Source of the DNA: an uncultured Chloroflexota bacterium
Lineage (GTDB): Bacteria > Chloroflexota > Dehalococcoidia > SM23-28-2 > RBG-16-64-32
NCBI GenBank assembly: GCA_913056415.1
Contig: CAJXNA010000006.1
Span: 1-22,057 of the forward strand
Direction: 5' to 3'
Length of the DNA: 22,057 bases
Under the pieces are notes generated by a model. The model was not told the DNA's origin. It did no database searches and worked only from the letters and a program-made list of their open reading frames with translations. This document shows, one piece after another, positions 1 through 7,613 of the stretch. A program made the translations under genes and the position numbers. Positions within the stretch are counted from its first letter, which is position 1. Each line of letters opens with the position of its first letter.

Positions 1-441
1 TAGTCTCCCGGCCGGGTATCGAGCAATTGACGAGAAACATCCGGATCCTGACCAGTCCACACCGCCGCCGGCTTAAGTTCACCTAGCATTCTCTGAGGCT
101 GCCACCAATGACCTGTCATAATGGGCCCCCCTGCACTCATCCGGTTGCCGTTTGCCCTATGGAATGCCATAGGGTTTGCCCCATCGGTTGCCATGTCGCA
201 TACCACTGTCGTTTACCTCCGTACTTCAAGCGGTCAACCGCTCAACCGCTCAACAACTCACTGCTCAGGCTGAAGCCTCCAGAGGCCTACTGCGCGGCTG
301 GGCAGCCCTCAGGGCTCGAGGGAGAGGATACCCCTCCCCATACCCGGTTGGACGGACTTTCCGAAAGGTACTCTGCCGGCGACAAATATGTCGCAACTCC
401 CTTGAATGACCCGATCTGTCGTAGGCAAGGAGTGAACTAAG
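1..441. other. Left-edge non-coding region with hairpin and iteron-like repeats
   Basis: I see no convincing gene here. It contains a perfect 8-bp inverted repeat with a 4-nt loop (CCCTATGG at 155-162, CCATAGGG at 167-174), flanked by repeated GTTGCC/TTTGCCC words. At 229-256 there is a short palindrome AGCGGT-CA-ACCGCT followed by tandem CAACCGCT units. These could be operator or iteron-like sites for the DNA-binding-type protein encoded just downstream, but this is inference from position only. A Cys-rich reading frame crosses the region and is rejected below. Confidence 0.4.
229..256. repeat. Iteron-like CAACCGCT repeats with short palindrome
   Basis: AGCGGT (229-234) and ACCGCT (237-242) form a 6-bp inverted repeat, and CAACCGCT then recurs in tandem, with a third partial copy. 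It lies about 190 bp upstream of the ribbon-helix-helix-like gene at 442, a protein class that often binds short repeats in its own promoter. No binding can be shown from sequence alone. Confidence 0.35.
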
Positions 442-825
442 GTGAAGCGGAAGGCGAATAAGTCGAAACCACCGTCGCGCGTCCGTTATGAGCAGACGCA
501 CCCAACAATCAGCATGAGGGTCAGCCGCGAGCTCTTCGATCGACTAAATGCAGTGAGAATCAGCGAAGGCAAAAGCTGGGCTGACATTTGGAAGGAAGCA
601 CTGAAGGTGCAACAGCGAACGGCTAACCGCGCTTACAACCGCGGCTTCAACGACGGTCTTCCGCACGGACGTGAGGAGGGAGAGGCGGCCGCAAGGGCCA
701 AGTACCTAGTGAAGTATCAGTGTCATCGGTGTGGCGGTTGGATCAAATTAAGTTCCGATCAGGAAAAGAGGGCAGCCCGACAGCACATGGAACAGGTCTG
801 GGTCCACAGCCGATGCCCCCAGTGA
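442..825 (+). CDS. Ribbon-helix-helix-like protein with C-terminal zinc-type motif
   Basis: This 127-aa basic protein starts at GTG 442, chosen because AAGGAG at about 427-432 sits at good spacing. Residues about 20-55 (a strand with TISMRVSRE, then two helices with the WADIWKEALK segment) look like a ribbon-helix-helix DNA-binding fold. The middle (about 60-85) is a charged spacer with GFNDG and GREEGEA. The C-terminus carries CHRC followed by a distant H and C (HSRC), which suggests a small zinc site. From memory, proteins of this layout occur in Chloroflexota and archaeal genomes near mobile DNA; I recognise no named family. It stands alone, far from the hydrogenase operon and on the opposite strand. 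It could be an antitoxin-like or plasmid/island regulator, but no toxin gene is visible beside it. Confidence 0.7.
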   Translation: MKRKANKSKPPSRVRYEQTHPTISMRVSRELFDRLNAVRISEGKSWADIWKEALKVQQRTANRAYNRGFNDGLPHGREEGEAAARAKYLVKYQCHRCGGWIKLSSDQEKRAARQHMEQVWVHSRCPQ

Positions 826-1200
826 CCTAAGCGCCGGGCCGGGGGCGTCCCCACGGCCAGATTTCGCTGGCCTGACTGCGAGTGCTCATCGGCTCTTCAT
901 CAGACGTGCTCTTTCGGACGTCTGGCAACAGAAATAAGGGCTCTTATTTCTTGAGTCTTGACCTGGGTGCGTTCAACAAGTCAGGCTCGAGATCCGTCCT
1001 GTTGATCCGCCTTTCTGCTCTTTTGGCCGCGAAACTTGAGCGCCGGATTCGACGGAAGAAGCGACACGATTGATCGTTTCAGGGAATCTAATTCGCGGCC
1101 GTCCCGGCCTGTGTCAGACTCCCGGACTTCCAGTCCGGTGCTCTCAGGACCTCCAAAAGCTTCCAGGGCGACCGGCTGGGTAGGAAGGCTGGCAGGGCCT
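826..1200. other. Intergenic stretch with tandem hairpins
   Basis: No gene is supported. Three hairpins follow one another: GGCCAG(855-860)/CTGGCC(867-872), CAGACGT(901-907)/ACGTCTG(918-924), and a perfect 9-bp stem AGAAATAAG(930-938)/CTTATTTCT(943-951) with a GGCT loop. The first might terminate the gene ending at 825, although no T-run follows. At about 1124-1140 there is an anticodon-arm-like stem-loop (CCGGA, 7-nt loop, TCCGG) but no T-arm sequence after it, so no tRNA is called. Confidence 0.4.
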
Positions 1201-1330
1201 TCAAATCACCCCAGCCAGCGCCCTGTGGCAGCGCGGACAGACGGGTAGGATCTCCCGGTGCCAGGATCGGTGTTGCCGCGGTCTCCGCTGAGGGCGGTGA
1301 GGGCGAAGCTGGCGGCCGGGGCCGAACAGC
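1201..1330 (-). pseudogene. Decayed end of a small zinc-motif ORF (left copy)
   Basis: On the minus strand a frame ends PVCPRCHRALAGVI with stop TGA at 1203-1201, preceded in another frame by FALTALSGD. A single frameshift separates the two parts. The same order of motifs (FALTVLNGD, then LPVCQVCHRALAG) occurs on the minus strand near 21430-21590. The nucleotide match includes 17 identical bases (1215-1231 and 21441-21457). I read it as a broken copy of an unrecognised small protein ending in a CxxCH motif. Confidence 0.45.
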
Positions 1331-1365
1331 GTGGGCGACCAGCTCCTGCCGCCGGAGCGGTGGGC

Positions 1366-1575
1366 CTACGGCGGTGTGAAAGTCACATCCAGCTTCGGTT
1401 GCTCCGAGGGGGCGGCTGTATCCTCACGGATTCGGAACTGGGTGAGGTACTGGGTGGCGGAGCCTTCAGTGCCGTCGCTGATACGCCAACCGTTCTTGGC
1501 GGTGCCGTCCACCCGGCCTGACCGGCCGCCGTCACCGTACAGAAAGGGTTCGATCGCGTCCGTCTTTCCCTTAGC
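1366..1575 (-). pseudogene. Start-less remnant of an unknown ORF
   Basis: A minus-strand frame is open from just after a TGA (1578-1576) to a TAG (1368-1366), 69 codons. Its composition looks coding, with segments such as AIEPFLYGDGG, NGWRISDGTEGS, ATQYLTQFRIRED and LDVTFTPP before the stop. It has no ATG and no ribosome site, so it is probably the 3' end of a gene whose front is lost or frameshifted. I do not recognise the family. It lies directly downstream of hypE on the same strand. Confidence 0.35.
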
Positions 1576-1615
1576 TCAGGGCTGTTACCTTCGACGACCG
1601 ATCAAGAATAGCCGC

Positions 1616-2668
1616 TTAGCAGATGCGGGGAAGGGGGTCGCCCACAAGCATGTCCATAACCCTCGTGCCCCCGAATGGGGTGTGTAAGAGGACGCGCCCC
1701 TTAGGCTCTTCCGTCACCTCGCCGATGATCTCGGCGTGCTGGCCGTAAGGATGCTGGCGCATAGCCACCAGAACGTCCTCGCCCACACCTCGGTCGACCA
1801 CGGCGACGAGCTTCCCTTCGTTGGCTACATGCAGGGGGTCGATGCCCAAAATCTCGCATGCAGCCCTGACCTCGTTTCGCACCGGAACGCTAGCCTCATC
1901 GATAACTATGGCTACGTCCGAGTGGCGGGCGATCTCATTGAGCACGCTGACGACGCCGCCACGGGTTGCGTCCTTAAGACAGTGAACCTCGGTGGTCACC
2001 TCCAGCATCGCCTTCACCAGGGCGCTCAAGGGTGCGGTGTCACTGGCGATGTCCGCCTCTAGATCAATTCCGCCGCGGGCGATCATGATGGCCATCCCGT
2101 GGTCGCCGATATTGCCGCTCAGGATGACCTTATCGCCAGGCTTGGCATTACCTGCCGAGATGTCCACGGGCCTGCGAATGACCCCGACCCCTGCGGTGTT
2201 GATGAAGAGCCCGTCTGCTTTCCCGCGATTAACGACCTTCGTATCGCCGGTGACAATGGCCACCCCCGCCTCGGCGCATGCTTCTGCCATGGAGCTGGCA
2301 ACGCGACGCAGGTTATCAACAGGGAAGCCCTCCTCCAGGATAAAACTGGCCGAGAGGTAAAGCGGTTCGGCACCGGACACGGTCAAGTCATTGATGGTGC
2401 CGTTGACGGCAAGCTTGCCGATGTCCCCACCGGGGAAGAAGATCGGACTCACGACGAAGGAATCGGTAGTGAAGGCAATTCTTGGCCCTGGATGCCCGTC
2501 GATGGAGAAGACCGCCTGATCGTCCAGCATCTCCAGGAGAGGGTTCCTAAACACTTCTACGAACAGCGCCTCGATGAGGGTGTGGGTGGCCTTGCCGCCG
2601 CTGCCGTGAGCCATAGTGATGAACTCGTCCCTCAGAATCGGCTTCGTCGAGCGCAGCCGCTCTGCCAT
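1616..2668 (-). CDS. hypE: Hydrogenase maturation factor HypE (carbamoyl dehydratase)
   Basis: HypE dehydrates the thiocarbamoyl group that HypF places on its C-terminal cysteine, giving a thiocyanate that is handed to iron on HypCD. The protein shows the AHGSGGK N-terminal motif, the PurM/AIR-synthase-type ATP-binding core (FTTDSFVVSPIFFPGGDIG, VTGDTKVV, KDATRGGV) and the exact C-terminal PRIC with the acceptor Cys. I chose ATG 2668 (350 aa, close to the usual length of about 340) because a GAGGTGG ribosome site precedes it. ATG 2710 (MSEGRERK) is an alternative that would overlap the upstream crotonase stop by 8 bases. It is the last gene of the hydrogenase operon. Confidence 0.95.
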   Translation of the reverse strand: MAERLRSTKPILRDEFITMAHGSGGKATHTLIEALFVEVFRNPLLEMLDDQAVFSIDGHPGPRIAFTTDSFVVSPIFFPGGDIGKLAVNGTINDLTVSGAEPLYLSASFILEEGFPVDNLRRVASSMAEACAEAGVAIVTGDTKVVNRGKADGLFINTAGVGVIRRPVDISAGNAKPGDKVILSGNIGDHGMAIMIARGGIDLEADIASDTAPLSALVKAMLEVTTEVHCLKDATRGGVVSVLNEIARHSDVAIVIDEASVPVRNEVRAACEILGIDPLHVANEGKLVAVVDRGVGEDVLVAMRQHPYGQHAEIIGEVTEEPKGRVLLHTPFGGTRVMDMLVGDPLPRIC

Positions 2669-2702
2669 GCTCACCACCTCACCCTGCTTACGCTCTCTGC
2701 CC

Positions 2703-3590
2703 TCACTCATCCTCAGTCGCCTCTCTTCCCTGGAATTGCGGTTCCCGTTTCCCAAAGAACGAGTCCAGTCCCTCAGCGAAATCGCCACTCTCGGCGATGC
2801 GGGTCAGGTTGTCCAGTTCCTTGGCCAGGTGGTAGTCCAAACGGTCCACGCCTGCGGCTTCGTTGATGAGGCTTTTGGCGATGCCGAAGGCGCGCGTCGG
2901 GCCGCTGGCCAGCTTCTCGGCCACGGCCATCACCTCTTCATCGAAGGTCTGGTGGGGAAAGATGTCATTGATCAGGCCCATCTCAAGGGCGACCTTGGCG
3001 TCCAGTCTGGGGTTTAGGAGCATGAGTTCCATGGCCTTGCGAAGCCCCACCAGCCGGGGGAGAAAGAAAGTAGAGCTCTCGGCCCCAGTGAGCCCCGTCT
3101 TGTGATAGGCCCACTCGAACGTGGCGTCCTCCGAGGCGAAGACGAGGTCGCAGGACATAGCGAGGCCGAAACCCCCGGCCGCGGCGGTCCCTTTCACCGC
3201 CGCAATGAAGGGCTTCGGAGCTCTCTTGATCTCGGAGATGGTGCTATGGATGTACTCTAGGATCTGCTTGAAGCTCGGCCCGTAGCCCAGCTTCACCTCC
3301 CGGGCCTCGGGCTGGAGGTAGGACAAGTCCTCCTCCTCCCCTTTCTGCCGGACGTACTTGAGGTCGGCGCCGCTGCAGAAGACCCTGTCCCCTCCTGCCA
3401 GGACCACGCACCGGATCTCCTCGTCCCGGGCGTAACGGAGACCGGCCTTCCGAAGGTCTTGGGCCATGCGAACGTCGAGAGCGTTGAAACGGTCCGGGCG
3501 GTCCATGGTTATGACGCCCACGGACCCCCTCTGCTCCATCCGGATATGCTCCATACGCTCTTCGACGGCGGTATCTTTCATGGCGCTCAT
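2703..3590 (-). CDS. Crotonase-family enzyme in the hyp operon, HypX C-terminal-like
   Basis: This 295-aa enoyl-CoA hydratase/isomerase-superfamily protein starts at ATG 3590, overlapping the hypD stop by ATGA, with GGGGAGG upstream. The oxyanion-hole segments are visible (FCSGADL at 71-77; AAAGGFGLAMSCD at 136-148). The two glutamates used by true enoyl-CoA hydratases are missing: Gly stands at the first position and Tyr162 at the second. Instead the active-site stretch reads Y162-x3-GLxGxE171 followed by T-x2-LPRxVG. As I recall, that arrangement resembles the C-terminal module of HypX, which releases CO from formyl-CoA for the Fe-CO ligand. Lying between hypD and hypE, it is probably a maturation enzyme. 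A fatty-acid or aromatic-degradation role remains possible. Confidence 0.85.
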   Translation of the reverse strand: MSAMKDTAVEERMEHIRMEQRGSVGVITMDRPDRFNALDVRMAQDLRKAGLRYARDEEIRCVVLAGGDRVFCSGADLKYVRQKGEEEDLSYLQPEAREVKLGYGPSFKQILEYIHSTISEIKRAPKPFIAAVKGTAAAGGFGLAMSCDLVFASEDATFEWAYHKTGLTGAESSTFFLPRLVGLRKAMELMLLNPRLDAKVALEMGLINDIFPHQTFDEEVMAVAEKLASGPTRAFGIAKSLINEAAGVDRLDYHLAKELDNLTRIAESGDFAEGLDSFFGKREPQFQGREATEDE

Positions 3591-4795
3591 GACCTCCCCG
3601 ACGAGGTGGTGACGGATGCGAACGACACGGCCGGGTGTGCTCCTCCATACTCGAACCAGATCTTGCAGGTGCCCTCGTTGCTCACCATGCAAGCCCCTAT
3701 CGGGTTCTCCGGCGTACATTCCTTGCCGAAGAGCTGGCAATCGTCAGGGCTAGCGATGCCGGCCATGATGTCGCCGCAGATGCACTGGTGGGCGAGGCTG
3801 GGAGAGGCTCCTTGCCAGAGCTGGGAGAGGTCGATATCGAAGCGCTTGCGGGCGTCGATCCAGCCGTACTCATCGCGAAGGCGAATGTTGGAATTGGGGA
3901 TATGAGCGATCCCTCGCCATTGGCCTCCCACCGTCTGGAATACCTTCCACAAGAGCTCCTGGGCCGGACGGTTCCCCTCTGCCGTGCAGCAGCGGGGGTA
4001 GGCGTTCACCACTCGCAGATCTCTATCGCGGATGAGCTCCAGCAGTTTAGCCAGAGCGGCGAGAATGTCCAGGGGCTCAAATCCCCCGATCACCACGGGC
4101 AGCCGATGCCGCTCTACAAACCGCTCGAAGATCTTCCAGCCCGTGATGATGGCCGCGTTGCCGGCGGCAAGGAAACCCTCTACCTTACTTCCCGGCATCT
4201 CAGCCACGATCTCCATTGCGGGTGGTATGTACTTGTGGGCGGAAAGGACGGAGAAATTTTCTGGCGGGTCGGCGAGGATCACGGCCGCCGTGGCCACGGC
4301 TGTGGTCTCGAATCCGCTGGCGAAGAAGACCACCTGGCGGTCGGTCTGGCGGGCCAGGTTGACCGCCTCCACTGCGCTGTAAACGACCCTGACGTCCGCT
4401 CCTTCCGTTTGGGCGTTGGCCAGGGACTTGGAGCTGCCGGGAACCCTGATCATGTCGCCGTAGGTGGCGATGATGACCCCCTCCTGGGCTAGGACCACCG
4501 CCTCGTCCACCTCCGGCTCATCCGTCACGCAAACGGGGCAGCCCGGGCCCATGATGACGTTGAGGGATCGCGGCAGGATGCTACGCAGGCCGAACCTGGC
4601 GATGGCCTGCTCGTGGCTGCCGCAAACGTGCATAACGGAAACCTCCCGGCCGATCTCCTGGCAGAGCCTCTCTAGGGTTCGGGTGAGGGCTTTCGCCTTC
4701 TGAGGGTCGCGGAACTTCATCTCCCTTATGTCTCTATCCGTTGAGGACTGTGCCTGTGCCACGCTCGTTCTCCGTCCTAGATACCTAAACGTCAC
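3587..4795 (-). CDS. hypD: Hydrogenase maturation factor HypD
   Basis: HypD is the [4Fe-4S] scaffold that, with HypC, assembles the Fe(CN)2CO unit in the cytoplasm. Characteristic motifs are present in order: HVCGSHE, GPGCPVC, the GGFEPLDIL segment, NAYPRCCTAEGN, and the Cys-rich end CICGDIMAG plus FGKECTPENPIGACMVSNEGTC in pieces. The GTG at 4795 shares a base with the hypC stop (TAGTG), which suggests coupled translation, and gives 402 aa. Most HypD proteins begin near the segment MKFRDP, so ATG 4720 (377 aa) is a reasonable alternative, but its AAGGGAG lies too close to the start to work well. The 3' end overlaps the crotonase gene by 4 bases. Confidence 0.95.
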   Translation of the reverse strand: MTFRYLGRRTSVAQAQSSTDRDIREMKFRDPQKAKALTRTLERLCQEIGREVSVMHVCGSHEQAIARFGLRSILPRSLNVIMGPGCPVCVTDEPEVDEAVVLAQEGVIIATYGDMIRVPGSSKSLANAQTEGADVRVVYSAVEAVNLARQTDRQVVFFASGFETTAVATAAVILADPPENFSVLSAHKYIPPAMEIVAEMPGSKVEGFLAAGNAAIITGWKIFERFVERHRLPVVIGGFEPLDILAALAKLLELIRDRDLRVVNAYPRCCTAEGNRPAQELLWKVFQTVGGQWRGIAHIPNSNIRLRDEYGWIDARKRFDIDLSQLWQGASPSLAHQCICGDIMAGIASPDDCQLFGKECTPENPIGACMVSNEGTCKIWFEYGGAHPAVSFASVTTSSGRS

Positions 4796-5052
4796 TATCG
4801 AATATCGGCCTTGACATCCTGAGCCATTAAATCGTTGTACCGGATCAAATCCTCGTAGAAGTCCAGCGTCCCCTGTACCTCCTCTTCGGGGATGCGCCTT
4901 ATGGCAAACCCCACATGGTTGAGAATGTAATCGCCGGACTCTACCGGCTCATCCACGATGTCCAGGCGGACCTTCTTTTCGACGCCAAAGAAGTCCACGA
5001 GAGCCACCATCCCGTCCACTTCGACCACCTGTCCCACAACTCCCAGGCACAT
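4795..5052 (-). CDS. hypC: Hydrogenase maturation chaperone HypC
   Basis: HypC is a small OB-fold chaperone of 85 aa that shuttles the iron-ligand unit from HypD to the large-subunit precursor. The essential N-terminal Met-Cys (MCLGVVGQV) is intact, as is the conserved His46 in GDYILNHVGFAI. The start at ATG 5052 has a strong AAGGAGGGAG site. The gene lies 15 bases after hypF and shares one base with the hypD GTG start. With a single hydrogenase in view, this HypC presumably serves the large subunit encoded at 10037-11968. Confidence 0.96.
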   Translation of the reverse strand: MCLGVVGQVVEVDGMVALVDFFGVEKKVRLDIVDEPVESGDYILNHVGFAIRRIPEEEVQGTLDFYEDLIRYNDLMAQDVKADIR

Positions 5053-5067
5053 AATCGCTCCCTCCTT

Positions 5068-7383
5068 CTACTGCGCCTCTCCGGCTATAACAACCGGGTC
5101 ACTGATCATCCCAGCCATGACCCGGGCGTTAGCAACAACCGCTTGACCCAGGGAGATGCCACCGTCATTGGGAGGCACCTTGCCGGGAACATAAACCTCA
5201 AAACTTAGGGACGAGAGCTCCTGGACGGCTCTCTCCAAGAGGAACATATTCTGAAAGACGCCGCCACTCAGGACTACCACGTTCAGCCTTTCCTGCTCAC
5301 GGATTCGCGCACAGATCTCCCTGATGGCTGCAGCTACGGTATTGTGAAACTTGGCAGAGATTACCGAGGGCGATACCCTTGTCAGCAGATCGTTGACTAC
5401 ACCTCTGATAATATCTCCACCTTGAAGGACCATAGGCTGACCGTCTGCCAGCCCAATGTGATAGTGCTCTTGACACCCCCCGTCGGCGATCATCTCCAGT
5501 TCTATCGCCGCCTGGCCCTCATAATTGATGGTGTCCCTAACCCCCAGCAATGATGAGACGGCATCGAAGAGCCGCCCGACGCTGGAGGCCAATGGGCTGT
5601 TAATAGACTGCTGGATCATCTGCTTGAGCTGCGGCCAGGGTCGACCCTTAAGCCGTTTGATGAAATCGATCTCGAGGGTCTCCATACCATCGCCGTAAAC
5701 CTGGTGCAGCCAGGAGGCGGCCATGCGCCAGGGCTCGCGAATGGCCTGCTCGCCACCCGGCAGCGGCGCATACTCCAGATGGGCTGCCCGTACAAAATCT
5801 GTGTAGTCGGCAATCAGGAACTCGCCGCCCCAGATGGTGCCATCGGTACCGTAACCTGTCCCGTCGAAGGCCGCGCCGATCGCGGGTCCGGACAGGCCAT
5901 GCTCCGCCATGCAACTGGCGATGTGGGCGTGGTGGTGCTGCACCCCAACCTTGGTCACGCCTTCCAGCTCCAGAGCGTACTTGGTGCACAGATATTCGGG
6001 GTGGAGGTCGTAGGCGACCACCCTAGGGTCGATATCAAACAGACGCTTAAAATGCTCGATTCCTTCCTGGAAGGATAGGAGCGTCTCGTAGTTCTCCAGG
6101 TCGCCGATGTGGTGGCTGACAAAGGCGTAGCGTCCCTTCCCTAAGCAGAGGGTGTTTTTAAGCTGAGCACCGCAGGCAAGCGTTGGCTCGGCGAACGCCG
6201 CGGCCATCGTGATAGGACTGGGCACATATCCCTTGGAGCGCCGGACAAGCATCTCGCGGCCATTTACCACCCGCGTTACCGAATCGTCAGAGCGCATGTG
6301 GATCTCGCGGTTATGAATTAGGTAATAGTCGGCAATGCCGCGAAGTCGCTCTAGGGCTTCGTCATCCTTGTAAACGATCGGCTCGTCGCTGACGTTGCCG
6401 CTGGTCATGACCAGGGCTATTTCAACCTCCCGCAGGAGCAAGTAATGCAAGGGGCTGTAAGGGAGCATGAAGCCAAGATAGCGATGACCGGGAGCCACCT
6501 CCTGGGCCACTGGATTCGGGATGCGCTGTCGTAGGAGCACGATAGGCCGCTTCCGGGACAGCAGCAGCGCCTCCTCTGCTTCATCGACAAGGCATAAAGC
6601 CTTCACATCCTCAATGCGGGGGGCCATGAGGGCGAAGGGCTTATCCTCACGATGCTTCCTGCGGCGCAGCCTGCCCACTGCGTCGTTGTTGAAGGCGTCA
6701 CAGGCGAGGTGGTATCCTCCAAGGCCTTTCACCGCCACGATGGCGCCTTCCCGCAGCAGCCTGGCCACATGCGAGATGGGCTCCTCGGTCGCAATCTCGC
6801 GCCCTTCCCGATCCAGCAGCGTGACGTGGGGACCGCAGCGGGGACAAGCGTTAGGCTGAGCGTGGAAGCGCCGGTCTAGCGGTTCCTCATACTCACGGTA
6901 GCAGTCGGGGCACATCGGGAAGACGGCCATGGTGGTGCGCTCGCGGTCATAGGGGACGTCTTCGATGATGGTGAAGCGGGGCCCGCAGTTGGTGCAGTTG
7001 ATAAAGGGGTAGCGGTACCGGCGGTCCTTGGGGTCAAAAAGCTCCCGCAAACAGTCGTCACAGGTACAGGCATCTGGGGAAATGAGGACGCGCCGGCCTT
7101 CCTCGGCTTGGCTCTTCTCAATAGTAAAAGAGCCGCAGCCTTTTAGGGGCAGCGACTCCCAGGAAATCTCCTCAATAGCGGCAAGCGGCGGGGGCTCATT
7201 CCTGAGAGCGTACACAAAAGACTCCAGCGCGGAGGGTTCACCCTCCACCTCGATGATCACGCCGGTGGTGTCGTTCAGAATGAAACCCCCCAGGGCATGC
7301 TTCAAGGCGAGGCCATAAATGAAAGGACGGAACCCCACCCCTTGCACGATACCCTCCACCAATATGCGTCGGCGTTTCTTCAT
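5068..7383 (-). CDS. hypF: Carbamoyltransferase HypF
   Basis: HypF turns carbamoyl phosphate and ATP into carbamoyl-adenylate and carbamoylates HypE, the first step of CN-ligand synthesis. At 771 aa it is full length. Domains in order: acylphosphatase (GIVQGVGFRPF at 11-21); a double zinc finger with the exact family spacing (C108-x2-C111-x18-C130-x2-C133-x24-C158-x2-C161-x18-C180-x2-C183); a YrdC-like domain (KGLGGYHLACDA); and a Kae1-like carbamoyltransferase domain with HHHAHIASC and the AFDGTGYGTDG metal/ATP segment. It lies between the 62-aa Cys-rich gene and hypC on the same strand. Nothing is missing or broken. Confidence 0.97.
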   Translation of the reverse strand: MKKRRRILVEGIVQGVGFRPFIYGLALKHALGGFILNDTTGVIIEVEGEPSALESFVYALRNEPPPLAAIEEISWESLPLKGCGSFTIEKSQAEEGRRVLISPDACTCDDCLRELFDPKDRRYRYPFINCTNCGPRFTIIEDVPYDRERTTMAVFPMCPDCYREYEEPLDRRFHAQPNACPRCGPHVTLLDREGREIATEEPISHVARLLREGAIVAVKGLGGYHLACDAFNNDAVGRLRRRKHREDKPFALMAPRIEDVKALCLVDEAEEALLLSRKRPIVLLRQRIPNPVAQEVAPGHRYLGFMLPYSPLHYLLLREVEIALVMTSGNVSDEPIVYKDDEALERLRGIADYYLIHNREIHMRSDDSVTRVVNGREMLVRRSKGYVPSPITMAAAFAEPTLACGAQLKNTLCLGKGRYAFVSHHIGDLENYETLLSFQEGIEHFKRLFDIDPRVVAYDLHPEYLCTKYALELEGVTKVGVQHHHAHIASCMAEHGLSGPAIGAAFDGTGYGTDGTIWGGEFLIADYTDFVRAAHLEYAPLPGGEQAIREPWRMAASWLHQVYGDGMETLEIDFIKRLKGRPWPQLKQMIQQSINSPLASSVGRLFDAVSSLLGVRDTINYEGQAAIELEMIADGGCQEHYHIGLADGQPMVLQGGDIIRGVVNDLLTRVSPSVISAKFHNTVAAAIREICARIREQERLNVVVLSGGVFQNMFLLERAVQELSSLSFEVYVPGKVPPNDGGISLGQAVVANARVMAGMISDPVVIAGEAQ

Positions 7384-7419
7384 GGACCCCTGCGGCCTTT
7401 CATCAATCGCCCTTCTGCC

Positions 7420-7608
7420 TTACGGCCGAGCGTCTTTGAACGCTTCGTCTTCCCCTGGCGGGGCGCAGCAATCGCAGTCACAGGAGCATACGGCTGCTAC
7501 CGGCACTTGCATGCTCTCGTCACCCAGCTTAGGGATTTCTTCCTCAGGCGTGCAGCAAGTGCAGCCGCAACCGCATACTGCCTGCTCTACCTCCACCTTT
7601 CTCTCCAT
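7420..7608 (-). CDS. 62-aa Cys-rich protein with duplicated VCxCxCxCCxP motif
   Basis: This small acidic protein starts at ATG 7608, preceded by TAGGGG and, further up, AGGAGG. It fits between the maturation protease (ends 7614) and hypF (starts 7383), which supports it as a real gene. It has ten cysteines arranged as two copies of one motif: VCGCGCTCCTP (11-21) and VCSCDCDCCAP (40-50), separated by a Cys-free linker. Such density suggests thiolate metal binding, as in metallothioneins. In a [NiFe] maturation operon, nickel, iron or a protective zinc/copper role are all conceivable. I know no named family with this motif, and it has no signal peptide or membrane helix. Function unknown. Confidence 0.75.
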   Translation of the reverse strand: MERKVEVEQAVCGCGCTCCTPEEEIPKLGDESMQVPVAAVCSCDCDCCAPPGEDEAFKDARP

Positions 7609-7613
7609 ATCCC

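Noticed and set aside
108..440. Cys/His-rich plus-strand reading frame ending just before the 442 gene
   Set aside because: No ribosome site before its ATG, the Cys/His content arises from the inverted repeats and GTTGCC words, and the composition after residue 60 does not look like a protein.
1110..1150. Possible tRNA-Gly(TCC)-like anticodon arm
   Set aside because: Only the 5-bp stem and 7-nt loop are present; no D-arm, T-arm (GTTCGA) or acceptor pairing could be found around it.
2099..2866. Long plus-strand frame opposite hypE and the crotonase gene
   Set aside because: It is the antisense of strongly conserved HypE and crotonase coding sequence, and its product has no recognisable motifs.
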